From NCBI GenBank assembly GCA_037954325.1, contig JBBMNZ010000021.1, positions 15,253,616-15,317,615 on the forward strand: DNA of 64,000 nucleotides, written 5' to 3'. The DNA is from Fistularia commersonii (lineage: Eukaryota > Chordata > Actinopteri > Syngnathiformes > Fistulariidae). The notes beneath the pieces were generated by a model, which ran no database searches, had not been told where the DNA came from, and was given only the letters and a program-made list of their open reading frames with translations. This document shows, piece after piece, positions 1-12,184 of this stretch (its first letter is position 1; every line of letters begins with the position of its first letter). Both the position numbers and the translations under genes were made by a program.

Positions 1-61
1 ATGGCTCATCAATTTATATCCCTCTATAGTTGCCACAATTCTGCACATCCCCTTTACCATC

Positions 62-645
62 TGATTGTCTTAAAATAAAGAAGTCAAACGCATGCATTGA
101 CCAGAAACACAATTCATCAGTTCATGGCGATCATGCTACCCACGAAGTGACGGCATCCCGCCATTAGATCGCATCGTATCCACATCAATGCCGTTTTCAA
201 CAAGTGGAATTGAGAAATTTAAATGAGAAAAGTTGCTGCAGATGGAAGGCTGTTTCCAGAAAGATGTGAAAGTCAGTACATGTTTGTGGTTGAAGGAGAA
301 AAAGCGGTTTGTCTTTTGTGTTATGAGGCAGCGTCGGTTGTCAAAGAGTACAATCTACGTCTGCGTTTTGACACCAAACACGAAGCTAAGTATGCTAAAG
401 TTAGCCTTCCAGAAAAACAACAAATTGTCCGTCAGCAGAATATATTCACAAAAACACCGCAGTGAAAGCTACATTTGGAACAGAACAACTCGTAAACATC
501 ATTTTTTTCTTTACATCCATACAAATGCGTATGTAACATTTTGGATTTGAATGAGTTTCCGATTCAGAATGATTTAACATTAAGGAGTTGTTGCATTTAT
601 CCTACATTAGGCCACATTTAGTTACATTATACTGTTATTTGCAGA
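62..645 (+). mobile_element. hAT-type element copy 1 with zinc-finger-like ORF (223-465)
   Basis: The ORF starts MRKVAADGRLFPERCESQYM and continues EGEKAVCLLCYEAASVVKEY and TKHEAKYAKVSLPEKQQIV. The C-x2-C...H pattern resembles the BED-like finger of fish GTF2IRD2/ZBED-like hAT transposases. The rest of a transposase is absent, so this is a truncated, non-autonomous copy. Near-identical sequence recurs at 9.4-10.0 kb and, inverted, at 10.3-11.0 kb. Confidence 0.75.
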
Positions 646-2538
646 CGAATCTGCAAGACAAATCTGTCACACGTAGCAGCTCACAATTGTTGTTTGTACT
701 TATTGTGCTATTCTGACCTTCTCAATATCACGCCGGACCGTTTCATCTCCACGGTTTGCTCTGAACTCACCGCGTCCAGGTCTGCTCTGGAGACGCCAAC
801 ATGGCGGCTCACCGGCGGCGGAGAGCGCCTGGGCTTTCCGTGCAGCTCGGAGTCTCTTCCAGACCGCTTCCTGCATCTGAAACGACCAAAAAAAGACAGA
901 GGGGAGTCACTTCCACTGACGCCAAACTAGAAAATCTGGAGATTCTGGTCCAAATAGAAAAGTCTGAGGGACCAGCCCCGTGGAGGTTTTATTCAGAAGC
1001 TCCCCACGGACCTGAAGACAAAGGGTGAGACAAAAAAGATTTTGAAGATTTTTGAAGATTTTGACAAAAACTCGTCATGACCACTGAGAACCTCCACAGG
1101 CGACCCCGATTTATCTGTCATTCTGGACAAGAAGGTCCCTGGTTGGAGTCCCACAGGCTCTCCATGTTCCTCCAGGTTCGGTGGAGAACCTCAACGGACC
1201 GGATGTTTGAATGAGAGCCAACGGTTGTCTGGATTAACGTCTAGAAAAAATCCGAACCCCAAAAATACACCCCAAAAAAAAAACGCCTCAATGACGAGCT
1301 CGCCGCCGTCGTCGATCCGTGTTTTGATTGGCTCTCTCCTCTGGTCCTCTGAGCGTTCCCGAGCAGATCCCCCGCCCCGCCAAACCGTGCCATCTATTTA
1401 AAAACCAAGCCTTGAGCCAGCGGCCGATGAAACGCAGCCACAGATGGTTCCTTAATGCTACCGTGGACATTTAGAGATGAGAGGGGAAAATGAAATCAGC
1501 CAAATGGGAGCTGAAGCAGCTTTAGCGACAGAGGTGGAGGCCGGGAGATTAGCACGTGGACTCAAATGCAGACCTCGCAAAGCCCGGATGCTTTTTTTTT
1601 TTTTTATTTTGATCCGCGCGCACAAAGCGACGAGGCGGGTCTTCTCGCGCCACAGAATCGACGGGCGTCACCGGCCGACGGGCTTTTTACGGGAAGATTA
1701 GGGTCTTTTAGCGGGCCAGGCTACGGGTGCGTGTGAGAAGAGAAGAAATTCAGGTTAAAAACAGCGGCGGATGCTGTCCTGGAGGCCGCACGCGACACTT
1801 TGTGAGATAAAACAGTAAAATGAATGAAAATTGCAGCTGCCGGATGACGAATGGAAAATCCACTTTGAGAGAAAAAACTCCCCCGACCGTTCCGTTATGT
1901 ATTATAAATATATAGACAACTTTGCATCTGTTCTGCGCCGGCGCGTCCGTGCATTATTCATGCCGACAAGACATCGGAAACACTGGGTGATTGTCGAGCG
2001 TTTCTGCGCCTTCTGCGGACACATTAAAGATGCAGTACGTGAGCGCCGGCCAAATGCTGGATTCATCTGCACACGAGGAGCGTGGTCTGCTCGTTCCATG
2101 GCCTCCCCTCGTGGAAACCCATTAGCTGCTTTCTCACTCTGGGAAGCTTTAAAAGCTATCCTGGTCACCGGTCGGATGTTTTCTTGGGATAAAATGAGCT
2201 GAAGGTCCAAGCTCTTCTGGCCTGCTCCTCCACAGAGGGGTTTCCAGGGGAACATCTACATTTCGACCCCAAAGAAGTGCAGCTAGCTGATGGCTAACGG
2301 AGTTCTTGATGTAACGAAGCAGTCCAGGGAGACGATAGAAACACCTCGACCCATCTGATGGTCCATATTTGCTATACCCGCCATACAGAACATGAACGCG
2401 GTGGCAGCTTAGCGAGGTCCGCACTTTGTTGGGGTCTTCTCGACCCCTAGCGACGGGTTTGAACCCCAGCGTCTGGCCTCGGCACGCCTCTGCGACACGA
2501 CGCATCCATGAATGTCGTTCCGCCCGCCTCCACGATTC
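646..2538. other. No gene recognised
   Basis: Mixed unique-looking sequence with poly(T) at 1591-1603. A short piece at 1130-1215 looks like the ubiquitous teleost repeat. Open frames are short and lack family features. Confidence 0.6.
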
Positions 2539-2826
2539 AAGTACCGTAATTTCCGGACGATAAGCCGCGACTTTTTCCAGGTAAACAGCGATGCGGCTAA
2601 TATACAGACTTTTTGGGGGGGCTAACGAGCTTCACGCCGCTAAAACATTTATCCTCCTCACATCGGACCGATGAAATGAGCGGGAAATTCTGAGTCCGTT
2701 CAACTCCGACACCGAAGAAGACGACTTTGACGGTTTTAGTGCGCAGGAGGAAGACCGAGATAGCGATCGGCTAGCCGGTGCGGCTTATATTGAGGTGCGC
2801 TCAATCGTCCGGAAATTGCGGTACAT
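2539..2826. mobile_element. MITE-like element with 17-bp inverted termini and TA flanks
   Basis: TACCGTAATTTCCGGAC at 2542-2558 and GTCCGGAAATTGCGGTA at 2807-2823 are inverted copies with one mismatch. Both ends sit at TA, as for Tc1/pogo-type insertion. The interior (about 2700-2770) can be read FNSDTEEDDFDGFSAQEEDR, resembling an acidic transposase C-terminus. Confidence 0.7.
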
Positions 2827-4241
2827 GGATGATCCAAAGAAGGACGTTGATGTGAAGCCACGCCGATGTACCATCAGATGGTTTCCACCATCAAACTCCA
2901 AACGGTTGCATCCGGGCGCATTTGCGTGGTTGTTCTCAGCGGTAGCGCGGGGGGCGCTAACTCTTTCCAAGCTTCCTTCTGGAGGAACGAGGGATGAAAA
3001 ATGACCGAGGAGCTCGCTCCTCATCCGGAGTGCTGCTTGGCCCCGTCCCAGATATAAACCGATCTCCCCGCAGGCCATATAACACGTTAATTGGCCAAAT
3101 CCTGATGCTAACGGTTCCTAATTTGGCAGCGTTATGATGATAGCGGGCTAATGCTAACAGGGAAATGGTAAACATGATGCATGTTGGAGAGACCGAGTGA
3201 GCAGTGTGACACCCGCGGAGGGAGGACATGCTGGCCGCATGACCTTGCGCTGCATCGTATTCATGTGCTTGGCCTTACGCCACGCTACACACACACACAC
3301 ACACACACACTCGAGACGACAACTAACTGAATATTCAAGATGATTTAACCACACCTCACACATTAAAATGCCATAAATTCCCGTTTACAAGCTCCTCGAC
3401 ATTGAATCTAATCTGGAGGTTCCGCGCCGGAGACGAAGGACATGTTAATTAAACGCTTCCCCGTTTTATTTGGGAACATAAAGCCGCGATTTGAATCCGA
3501 GCGGGTGAGAAGGTCGTCTCGAACCCGAACAGACCATCCGCCGGCGCATTTAGAGCGCATTTTTCACAACGGCGACGCCTGCTCTTCTGTCGAGAATCCG
3601 GATTCGGGTTGGTTTCCCGCAAACGTCGAATTACTCTCAGATGTCAAAACGGCTGCGCGGAAAAGGATTAAACATTTCGAAATCTGAGCAGAGGCGCCGC
3701 CTCCAAGCGGAAGAACTTGGAGATAAAACAGGAGAAGCAAAAGACGAACATCTGAGCGTGAAGAAAACAGCCCGCCGTGCATGAAAGCGTAAAGCGCTGA
3801 ATGTCTGCCGTGACTCCCGACGTTCGGGTTTTTGAGGATCTTGACCTCGCTGGGTGTCACCGATCTATTTATAGGACGCGCTGCTGCCGCTTTGAGAAGC
3901 AGAAATAACAAAAACAGGCTTGTAGCATGTTTGTTTGCTTGAGATGCTTTGTTAAAGTCATCTTGGTGCAAATTAGGGTCGTTAGCATGATGCCGCTATC
4001 TAGCAGAACAGTCAGGTGCGTCGGGTCATCCCGTGCAAGGCGTGCGCACGAGCGTGTTCGTGTGCGTTTTTATCTTCACGGTTTTCCTCAGGCAACCTCT
4101 CCGTGCTTTTCAGGAGACGTCGAGAGCGGCTGGATCCCAGAGGGAGCTCCCCGCCGTGCTAATAATGCTAATGAGCAGATCGCAGCTGCAACAGCACAGA
4201 CTCAGGAGATGCACTGACATATCATACAACCAGGATTCTAT

Positions 4242-4246
<5 letters not shown>

Positions 4247-4273
<27 letters not shown>
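4247..4273. repeat. (CA)n microsatellite
   Basis: Uninterrupted CA run of 13 units. A similar run is at 3287-3310. Confidence 0.95.
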
Positions 4274-4374
4274 GGCGGTCCTTTAAGATGCAAATTTTAT
4301 TTGTTTGTATGTTGTTGTTTTTTTTTCACATCTTAAATTAATTTTCCTCATTTGAAATATGATAAACTTGATTG

Positions 4375-4738
4375 GTCCACATATGGGAAATTCCTTTGTC
4401 ACAGCAGCGTAACAGTTATTTTGTCCAAAAAATAAAAAAGGAGAATAAAAAAAACATATAAATATAAATGTAAATATAATATAAATATAAATATAAATAT
4501 ATATATAAATGTAATTATAAATATAAATGTAAATGTCCACATATGGGAAATTCCTTTGTCACAGCAGCGTAACAGTTATTTTGTCCAAAAAATAAAAAAG
4601 GAGAATAAAAAAACATATAAATATAAATATAAATATAAATATAAATATGAATATAAATATAAATATAAATATAAATGTAAATATAAATATAAATATAAAT
4701 ATAAATATAAATATAAATATAAATATAAATATAAATAG
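4375..4738. repeat. 160-bp direct duplication plus (AAATAT)n microsatellite
   Basis: 'gtccacatatgggaaattcc' starts copies at 4375 and 4535 (period 160). Each copy ends in an ATAAAT hexanucleotide run; the second is about 120 bp long. Confidence 0.92.
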
Positions 4739-5464
4739 GGAGACAGAAGATAACAGCAACAACAGCAACGATATCGCGGATGATAATGGACAACATAAAG
4801 GAACAATAACGGTGAAAAATACACAACCAGAATTAAACGACAATATAAACAGAGTGACAGGAATAAAATAAATGAAGAAATATAGGCAGGATGGGTGCAG
4901 GCCTGGACCAGCAAGGATCAGAAAAGTTCGGGCAGGACGTGGATGGATGAGGTGGTGAGATTGAAAATAAAATAAATGAATTTGTTCCAACCAGCGAATT
5001 ATATCCTCCTGCGATATCGGTCACATGAACGCCACGTTCCTGCTTCGCTTTTATTTCATGCTTTAATTTCCATAGAAAGCATCTTCTTTCTGGGTTCAAC
5101 ACTTGCTTTCTTAAGGCACGTGATGATTGTTAAGAAAATGCACAAAATAAGCAGAAAGATACAAAAGCGATAGGAACACCACACTGGACCAACGACTTGG
5201 ACGAAGTGTCCGAGGTGTCAATTCAGGACATTTCTTCATCGTGAAATAGCCGTATTCTAGCCTAAGAAGAAAAAAACAGTAAAACAAATATAGTAAAATT
5301 AACTCATTTTGTAAAATAAATCAAACTAAGATCTCCTTTGCACCAACGCCAGATCTCAAACGGAATAACGTTGGCTAAGTAGATCCGTAAGCGTGAACAC
5401 CGTCCACTCTGTGCTATTTAGTTTGTGAAAGTGTTTTGGATTTTTTTGCGATACCCCAAGTTCT

Positions 5465-5686
5465 ATGATGCCCCCTAAACGCCCAGCATGGAGAAAAGAT
5501 AAAACTTCTCCATATGTTAAAGGAAATTTTGCTGAAGTTGCCCGTCATTACAGCATTAACCAATCTACAGTTGGTTACATTAAGAAAGATGAAGCTAACG
5601 TTAGGAAGACGGCGAGCTTAAGCTTCGGTAAAACGGCAAAACGGGTGATGATGAGACAAAATAATGAAAAATGGATAATTGTTTAG
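5465..5686 (+). mobile_element. Tigger/pogo-type HTH ORF fragment (73 codons)
   Basis: MMPPKRPAWRKDKTSPYVKG then FAEVARHYSINQSTVGYIKK and DEANVRKTASLSF: the helix-turn-helix of a Tigger/jerky-like transposase. The open frame ends soon after, and no DDE domain follows. A related HTH lies at 39.9 kb. Confidence 0.75.
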
Positions 5687-5839
5687 CCGCAAGAGTTGCT
5701 CCACGCTCTTACTTTATACGTTTTGGAAGCGTAAAGGTGATGGCGGGAGGTTGGAAAAGGGTAAATATATCTGTAAATGTTTGTAAATGTTTCAAATGTT
5801 TGTACTTTTTAAGACCTTAAAACACCTGATAGCCTTAAC

Positions 5840-5962
5840 TTTGACACTTTATATTTTATTGTATTTCTTATTCTCCCTCCTTCCTACTATTATCTATCAT
5901 TGTTATGTTTTGCTTGAAACTCTGGCACAACGATTTCCTTCGGGATAGATAAAATTGTTCTT
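5840..5962 (+). mobile_element. 3' tail of the same L2-group LINE
   Basis: The segment from 'tgtatttcttattctccctc' to 'tttccttcgggatagataaa' closely matches the tail of the LINE at 63500-63605. Only the 3' end is present, as expected of 5'-truncated insertion. Confidence 0.75.
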
Positions 5963-6580
5963 ATGTTATCTTAAAAATACCATCAGAATGATCACGTCTT
6001 TGCGGAAATCTACTTTTAGCGAGGGGTCTTGGAACGCGAAAAGTGTTTTTTTTCTATTTCAAAGATGAAATTCTCTCGAACCACGCATCGAATCTTAGAA
6101 AATTCGAATATAGATTGATTTGTATCTTAAGTTCGAGCTGCAAACGGGCGTTCATTAAAGCACCGGCCTCAGAGACACATATTTGAACAGGAAGACGTTC
6201 CCTCGGCTCATCGCCGGAGCTTCTCTTTGCACGGAGCACCGATGTGCACGTGAAACATGCGCCGCCGCCGAGGATCATTACCGTCAATTAGCTTCTGATC
6301 CTCCCTGGTAGAGTCTAATTAAGAGACAGATATTGATGACTCGGTGTCTGTATTTAGCCCCCTGCTGCACGGGGGGAATTTAATTATTCATGCCATTCTA
6401 TCTGTTTTTTCATCCCATTAGAGTCGGCCTCTGGTCTTTGTCTGGAAATGATCCGAGGTGATGACGCCCGAGCGGAAGTTAAAATGACGCGCTCCATTAG
6501 AATCCATGTGGGCGGCCCATTGGCTTTTCAGGGAAATAATATTTGTAATCCAAGACGCGGGGTTTGGGTACCCGCTAATC

Positions 6581-6968
6581 CAGGGGTGGGCAATTATTTT
6601 GGCCGGTGGGCCGCATGTCTTATTTCATTTTTATGCGCGGGCCAACTCGGCACCATGTAAATCGAACAAAATGAAAATTTCATTTTAATTATTTACATTT
6701 TTTGGCATTTTATTTCTTTTTTTACTTTAAAACCATGAATGATCATATAAATGTACCGACATTATTTTATATGTAATCATCCATACAAAATTAAACAAAG
6801 GGGAAAAAATAAGGAGTTTCTAAGTTCAATATTGATTGAAAATACTTCTTAAAATACCGTATTTTATGGTCGTGAAAATACGGTATTAAAAGAAAATAGT
6901 TTGGCGGGCCGTATAAAAAAGGTAAGCGGGCCGGATGTGGCCCGCGGGCCGTAAAATCCCCAGGTCTG
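6581..6968. mobile_element. 388-bp hAT MITE with perfect 8-bp target-site duplication
   Basis: Terminal inverted repeats are CAGGGGTGGG on the left and CAGACCTGGG (reverse of the right end). The octamer CGCTAATC flanks both sides (6573-6580 and 6969-6976), as expected of hAT insertion. Sub-terminal 'ggccggtgggccgcatg' and 'gggccggatgtggcccgcgg' are partly palindromic. No coding capacity. Confidence 0.9.
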
Positions 6969-7122
6969 CGCTAATCCAACCCCAAGGTACTTTTTCCAAA
7001 GGCTTTGCTAGCCTTGAGGTACTCCTTCATCCTGTGGCGCTTGAGAAGTTGACAGCGCATGATCCCGATTTATGCGGCGTTCACTTTTATCGCGCTTTTC
7101 ATTGGCTCGTATTTACCCACAC

Positions 7123-7782
7123 ACGCAATGCTAGCGGCAGGGCGTCCTTGCTCGCGGGGGTTCAGCGAGCTACCCAAGGACACTTCGCCGTGCAGGCGGG
7201 AAGAACGGAAGGGAACTGTTGACCCAAAGTACCCTAAAATCCTCCACCTTCTTGATCTGCACTCCCTGTAGCCTCACCGTTCCACCCGGAACCTTCATTC
7301 CTCTCCTTTCCAGAGCATACCGCATACCGTAGTAGCCCACGCACGCAATGCTAGCGGCAGGGCGTCCTTGCTAGCAGGGGTTCGGCCTGCTACCAAAGGA
7401 CACTTCGGCGTGCAGGCGGTAAGAACGGAAGGGAACTGTTGACCCAAAGTACCCTAAAATCCTTCACCTTCTTGATCTGCACTCCCTGTAGCCTCACCGT
7501 TCCACCCGGAACCTTCATTCCTCTCCTTTCCAGAGCATACCGCATACCGTATTAGCCCACGCACGCAATGCTAGCGGCAGGGCGTCCTTGCTAGCGGGGG
7601 TTCGGCCTGCTACCCAAGGACACTTCGGCGTGCAGGCGGTAAGAACGGAAGGGAACTGTTGACCCAAAGTACCCTAAAATCCTCCACCTTCTTGATCTGC
7701 GCTCCCTGTAGCCTCACCGTTCCACCCGGAACCTTCATTCCTCTCCTTTCCAGAGCATACCGCCACCTCTCTAGATGTTCTT
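7123..7782. repeat. 220-bp tandem repeat, about 2.9 copies, including RTE sequence
   Basis: Units start at 7123, 7343 and 7563 ('acgcaatgctagcggcaggg'). Each contains about 100 bp of RTE ('tcttgatctgcactccctgt' to 'tttccagagcatacc') fused to about 120 bp of unrelated sequence. The third unit runs on into the RTE fragment. Near-identity of the copies suggests a recent expansion. Confidence 0.9.
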
Positions 7783-8000
7783 CAACCTGTTCCCTGCTCT
7801 CACTGCAGATCACAATGTCGTCTGCAAACATCATGGTCCATGGAGATTCCTGTCTAACCTCATTTGTCAGCCTGTCCGTCACCATTGCAAACAAGAAGGG
7901 GCTCAGAGCTGATCCCTGATGGAGTCCCACCTCCACCTTGAACTTCTCTGTTACCCAGACACCCCTATGAGCGCTGTATGTAAATATATGTAGAATTGAT
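7660..8000 (-). mobile_element. RTE-clade LINE reverse transcriptase fragment
   Basis: The minus strand encodes VGLHQGSALSPFLFAMVTDR and MMFADDIVICSESREQVEEH. The F-A-D-D box is the catalytic motif of reverse transcriptase, and its context is typical of fish RTE elements. The fragment is bounded on the left by a 220-bp tandem array built partly from its own sequence. Confidence 0.85.
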
Positions 8001-8417
8001 TTCTTTCCCATTCCCGTCACGACGGGGTCCGAGTGCTGCCTGCGTGACCTCGGCATCAGCGGATTAGCGCCGATCGAGCTTATTGATCACCCGGCTCGCA
8101 GATATCACCTTCAGCGGCGGCGCAACAATGCGCGGCGAGGAGCTGTCTCCGTCGATGCAACCCGCGGCGAGGCTTTTAATCAAAGCAGGAGAACGAAATC
8201 CATAAAAGAACCACAGACGGACACGCCAATGATATACATCATGAGACGTGCTCCAAAGGTCGAGCTGAGCGACAGCGGCAACATGGTTTATGGAAGCCAC
8301 GAGGAGGCAACTGCAGAGTGCAGGCCATGTTGTACAGATGAATGTAGGACAGTGCAGAAGGTACAGGTCGTGCAAACAGGTGGAGGAGCTCCAGACATCG
8401 CCCTTAGCTACATAACA

Positions 8418-8907
8418 CTGCTAGCTCTTAGCCGGTAGCTCAGGGCTGTTAGCTCATGGCTGCTACCTCTGGGAAGCTACCTTTGAGCCGCTAGCTCTTG
8501 GCTGCTAGCTCTGAGCTGTTAGCTCTGAGCTGTTAGCTCTGGGCTACTAGCTCTGGGCTGCCAGCTCTGGGCTGCTAGCTCATGGGCTGCTATCTCTGGG
8601 CTGCTAGCTCTGGGCCGCTAGCTCTGGGCTGCTAGCTCATGGCTGCTAGCTCTGGGATGCTAGCTCTGGGCTGCTAGCTCTGGGATGCTAGCTCTGGGAT
8701 GCTAGCTCTGGGCTGCTAGTTCTTGGCTGCTAGCTCTGGGCAGCTAGCTCTTGGCTGCTAGCTCTGAGCTGTTAGCTCTGAGCTGTTAGCTCTGGGCTAC
8801 TAGCTCTGGGCTGCCAGCTCTGGGCTGCTAGCTCATGGGCTGCTATCTCTGGGCTGCTAGCTCTGGGCTGCTAGCTCTGGGCTACTAGCTCTGGGCTGCT
8901 AGCTCTA
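8418..8907. repeat. 14-bp minisatellite (GCTAGCTCTGGGCT)n
   Basis: About 35 units with variants (TTGGCT, GAGCT, GGGATGCT). Each unit carries the palindrome GCTAGC or a near form. No coding sequence. Confidence 0.92.
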
Positions 8908-9405
8908 TCTTGTGCTGAGTCAGATATCTGCAAAGAGCAGGAGTTGCAGTCGTCCACAGGAACCCGAGAGCAACACGAGGGAAAAACCGCATTCCAAACA
9001 TCTTGCTTTTTGGTCTCAGATCTGCGGCTTCGACGGCGGATCAAAAACAAACTCATTAGGGTTTCCGTTTGTGTTGGGAGGGGGCGCGCTCACTTCCAGC
9101 GCCGCATATCAAAGCTGCTTTTGTTGGCAGACTTTCTGGAATTCTCCGAACGCCCCCCCACAGGGAAAAGCCTCCCATCGCTGGCAGGAAAAAAAAACCT
9201 TACGCCGATACATTTAGCCGCGGTCACAAACTCGTCAGATCCAGAGTAAAAACATGGAGCTAAGTTACAAACAGTAACAGTAACCATACGTCTCCATATG
9301 ACCTCTGAATGAAAGGGTGAACGCTTGTATGTCTCTAAATGAAGTTTGAATGAGAGGGTGAATGGTTATATCTCTCTATATGACATCTGATTTGACATAT
9401 GAAAT

Positions 9406-9994
9406 ATCTCAAACTCAAGGCCCGCGGGCCAAATGTGGCACGCTATGTCATTTTACGTGGCCAGAAAGAACGTCTTAAAAGGCCTGATTGTCCTAAAATA
9501 AATAAGTCAAACACGTGCATCGACCATAAACTACATTTCACACATTTCATGTCGATCATGTTGCCCACAAAATGACGGCATCCCGCAATTTATCAACATC
9601 AACGCCATTTTCAACAAGTTGAATTGAGAATTACAAAAGATCACTAAATGTCCAGGTATACAAAAGTTGCTGCAGATGGAAGGCTGTTTCAAGACAGATG
9701 GGAATGCCAATACATGTTAGAGCTAAGTATGCTAAAGTTAGCTTTCCAGAAAGACAACAAATTGCCCAACAATTAAAAACCAAAGCAACAGAACAACTAG
9801 TAAACATCTTTTTTTTTTTCCATCCATGCAATTGCTTATGTAACATTTTGGTTTTAATGAGTTTCCAATTCAGAATGATTTAACATTAAGGAGTAGATAC
9901 ATTGATTTTACGCTAGATTTAAACTGTTACTGTTCCATGTGTCCCTTCGAGGGCAACCCTTGTGGCTCTGAGTGAAAATGAGTTTGCCACCCGT
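9406..9994 (+). mobile_element. hAT-type element copy 2, internally deleted
   Basis: It opens with 'aaactcaaggcccgcgggcc', matching the terminal sequence of copy 3, and ends near 'gagtttgccacccgtgctct'. The finger ORF is broken: the sequence jumps from the first 20 codons to the 'gctaagtatgctaaagttag' segment. A frame after the deletion is lost. Confidence 0.75.
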
Positions 9995-10340
9995 GCTCTA
10001 TATATGATAAGTGAGCGAACGGTTTTCCGTCTCTAGATGAAGTTTGATTGGTTGTAGGTCAGTTAGACACGTGGATGAGAGGGTGAACGGCTGGTGTTGT
10101 CATGCAGACCTTTAAACCAGAAGAACACCCGACTAGCAACCAGCCCTCATCCTCTCAGCCTGCCTTCTATAACCACAGCTGAATTTCATATTAAAGCATG
10201 ACGTCAAGCCCAAACGTGCACCCACACACACACACACACACACACACTTAATCACATTTTTACGCCCCTTTGTAAATGACCCGTAAGCCTCCGTGATGGG
10301 ATATAAAAGTTCCTCTTTACACAGAGCTTAGGGTTTAAAC

Positions 10341-11039
10341 CAGGGGTGTCAGACTTGTTTTTACTGAGGGCCACATCGGCGTAAGGGTTGCCCTCAAAGG
10401 GACACATCGAACGGTAAGAGTATAAATGTAACTAAATCTAATGTCCAATCCATGTAAATAACTCTGAATTTGTGACTCATTGAAATGTTGCATATGCATT
10501 TGCATAGATGTAAACAAAACTGATGTTTACCAGTTGCTCTGTTCCGATGCTTGCTAGTTTTCGTGAACACACTCTGCTGCCGTCGCAGTTTAGCTCTTAA
10601 TTCTTGGAAAATTTGTTTTTTTTCTTGAAGGCTAACTTTAGCATACTTAGCTCCGTGTTTGGCGTCTAAACGCCGACGTAGATTGTATTCTTTGACAAGC
10701 GACGCTGCCTCATAACACAAAAGACATACCGCTTTTTCTCCTTCCAGCACAAACAAGTATTGGCCTTCACATCTTTCTAGAAACAGCCTTCCATCTGCAG
10801 CAACTTTTCTCATTTAAGTTTCTCAATTCCGCTTGTTGAAAACGGCATTGATGTGGATAAACTGCGATCTAATAGCAGGATGCCGTCACTTTGCGGGTAA
10901 CATGATTGGCGTGACTTGTGGGAAATGTAGCTTATGGTGAAATCACGTGTTTGACGTCTTTATTTAAAAACAATAAGACCTTTTAAGACGTTCTTTCGGG
11001 CCACATTTGGACCCGCGAGCCTTGAGTTGGACACATGTG
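10341..11039 (-). mobile_element. hAT-type element copy 3 with uninterrupted 139-codon ORF (10394-10813)
   Basis: The plus-strand left end is CAGGGGTGTCAGACT; the right end read in reverse is CACATGTGTCCAACT, an imperfect terminal inverted repeat. Flanking octamers GTTTAAAC and GTTTCCGG agree only in their first four bases, so the target duplication is doubtful. The minus-strand ORF begins MRKVAADGRLFLERCEGQYL and runs through EKKQIFQELRAKLRRQQS. It lacks the transposase catalytic domain. Confidence 0.8.
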
Positions 11040-11504
11040 GTTTCCGGGGCCCCGATAAAAGAAAACCGATTTCACAAAAACAAGGACGGCGAGAAGGAAT
11101 CTCAGGAGAATCTCGCCACGAGATTGCGAGAGATGAGCGTCCGCCTTCCGAACGAGACGTCCCGGCGGCTCCCGGGGGGCCTTGACCCAAATACAGCGGC
11201 TCCGTTTCATTCTGACGGGCAGACGGCGGCGGGCGGGCGGGAAGGAGGAGGGGGGAGGCGGCGAAAACACACAGCTATATTTGTTCAGGAGAGGTGACCT
11301 CCGGCGACCTCCATCGCCAGCTGACGTCTCGGTGGATTCCTCGGAGGAGGCGGAGCCACCGCTCCTCCTGTCGCCGAACGAAATGGTTCTATGCTCTTTT
11401 ACATTTCTGGTGTTTTGTGCAAGCCTGCCGGAGCTTCCCTGGAGGCCAGGCAGCGTCCGGACCAGTGAATGAAAGGGTGAATAAGGGTTTGTGTGCGAGT
11501 GACA

Positions 11505-12173
11505 CAGTGGCGGGCCGTGCATTTCACACCCAGGCCTTCAGGAGAGCTCCATTCACCCCCTTAATAACTGTTAACTGGCTATAAAACTGTCAGTCTTTTC
11601 AAGATATCCCTATTTTTCTTCACCTTTTCGTTGTGGAGCTGGGTTTCCCGGCGCATTTGCTCACTAAGTTCTAGATCCACCCTGGTTTCCACCAGGAAAG
11701 TTTTGCCCAAACTATATTTGTGTTCATCTAGCCCGCTCGCTCTGGCTAGTACGCTCTGTGACGATCCAGTCAAAAGGCGTTAGCGTAGCCTTCCAGAAGG
11801 CCTTGGTGTCACAACTCAAAATCCGATCGGTTGAAGCAACAGCTTCATCGACATTTATTTTTCGCCAGAGCACCTGTGAATCGGATTCTGCTGGCCTCCG
11901 GGCAGATTTCTTTGACTTTGACCCCGCCCGGCAACAAATAACAGCTGAAATTTAATTGGTTAAATGCTCTTTGTTCAATAAAAATACATGTCTGGAAGCA
12001 GCACAGTCAGGGAAAAAGCTATAAAAGGAAGCGGGCGGACCATTCGGAATTATTTAATCAGATTTGAGATTCAAAATATAATTAAGATTCAATGGTAGCT
12101 AAAATCAATCTGTGATTCAGATTTTTTTGAGGCCAGCAGAGAAGGCTTTGCAGGCTCTGACTGCCCACCCCTG
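11505..12173. mobile_element. Non-autonomous DNA element (hAT-like ends CAGTGGCGGGC / GCCCACCCCTG)
   Basis: The left end is CAGTGGCGGGCCGTG; the right end reversed is CAGGGGTGGGCAGTC. Both flanks share GTGAC, a possible decayed target duplication. Inside is a short open frame of about 64 codons on the minus strand with no recognisable domain. Confidence 0.55.
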
Positions 12174-12184
12174 ATGTGACGGGT

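Noticed and set aside
4515..4990. Tyr-Ile and Phe-Ile repeat frames
   Set aside because: Translation of the ATAAAT hexanucleotide repeat.
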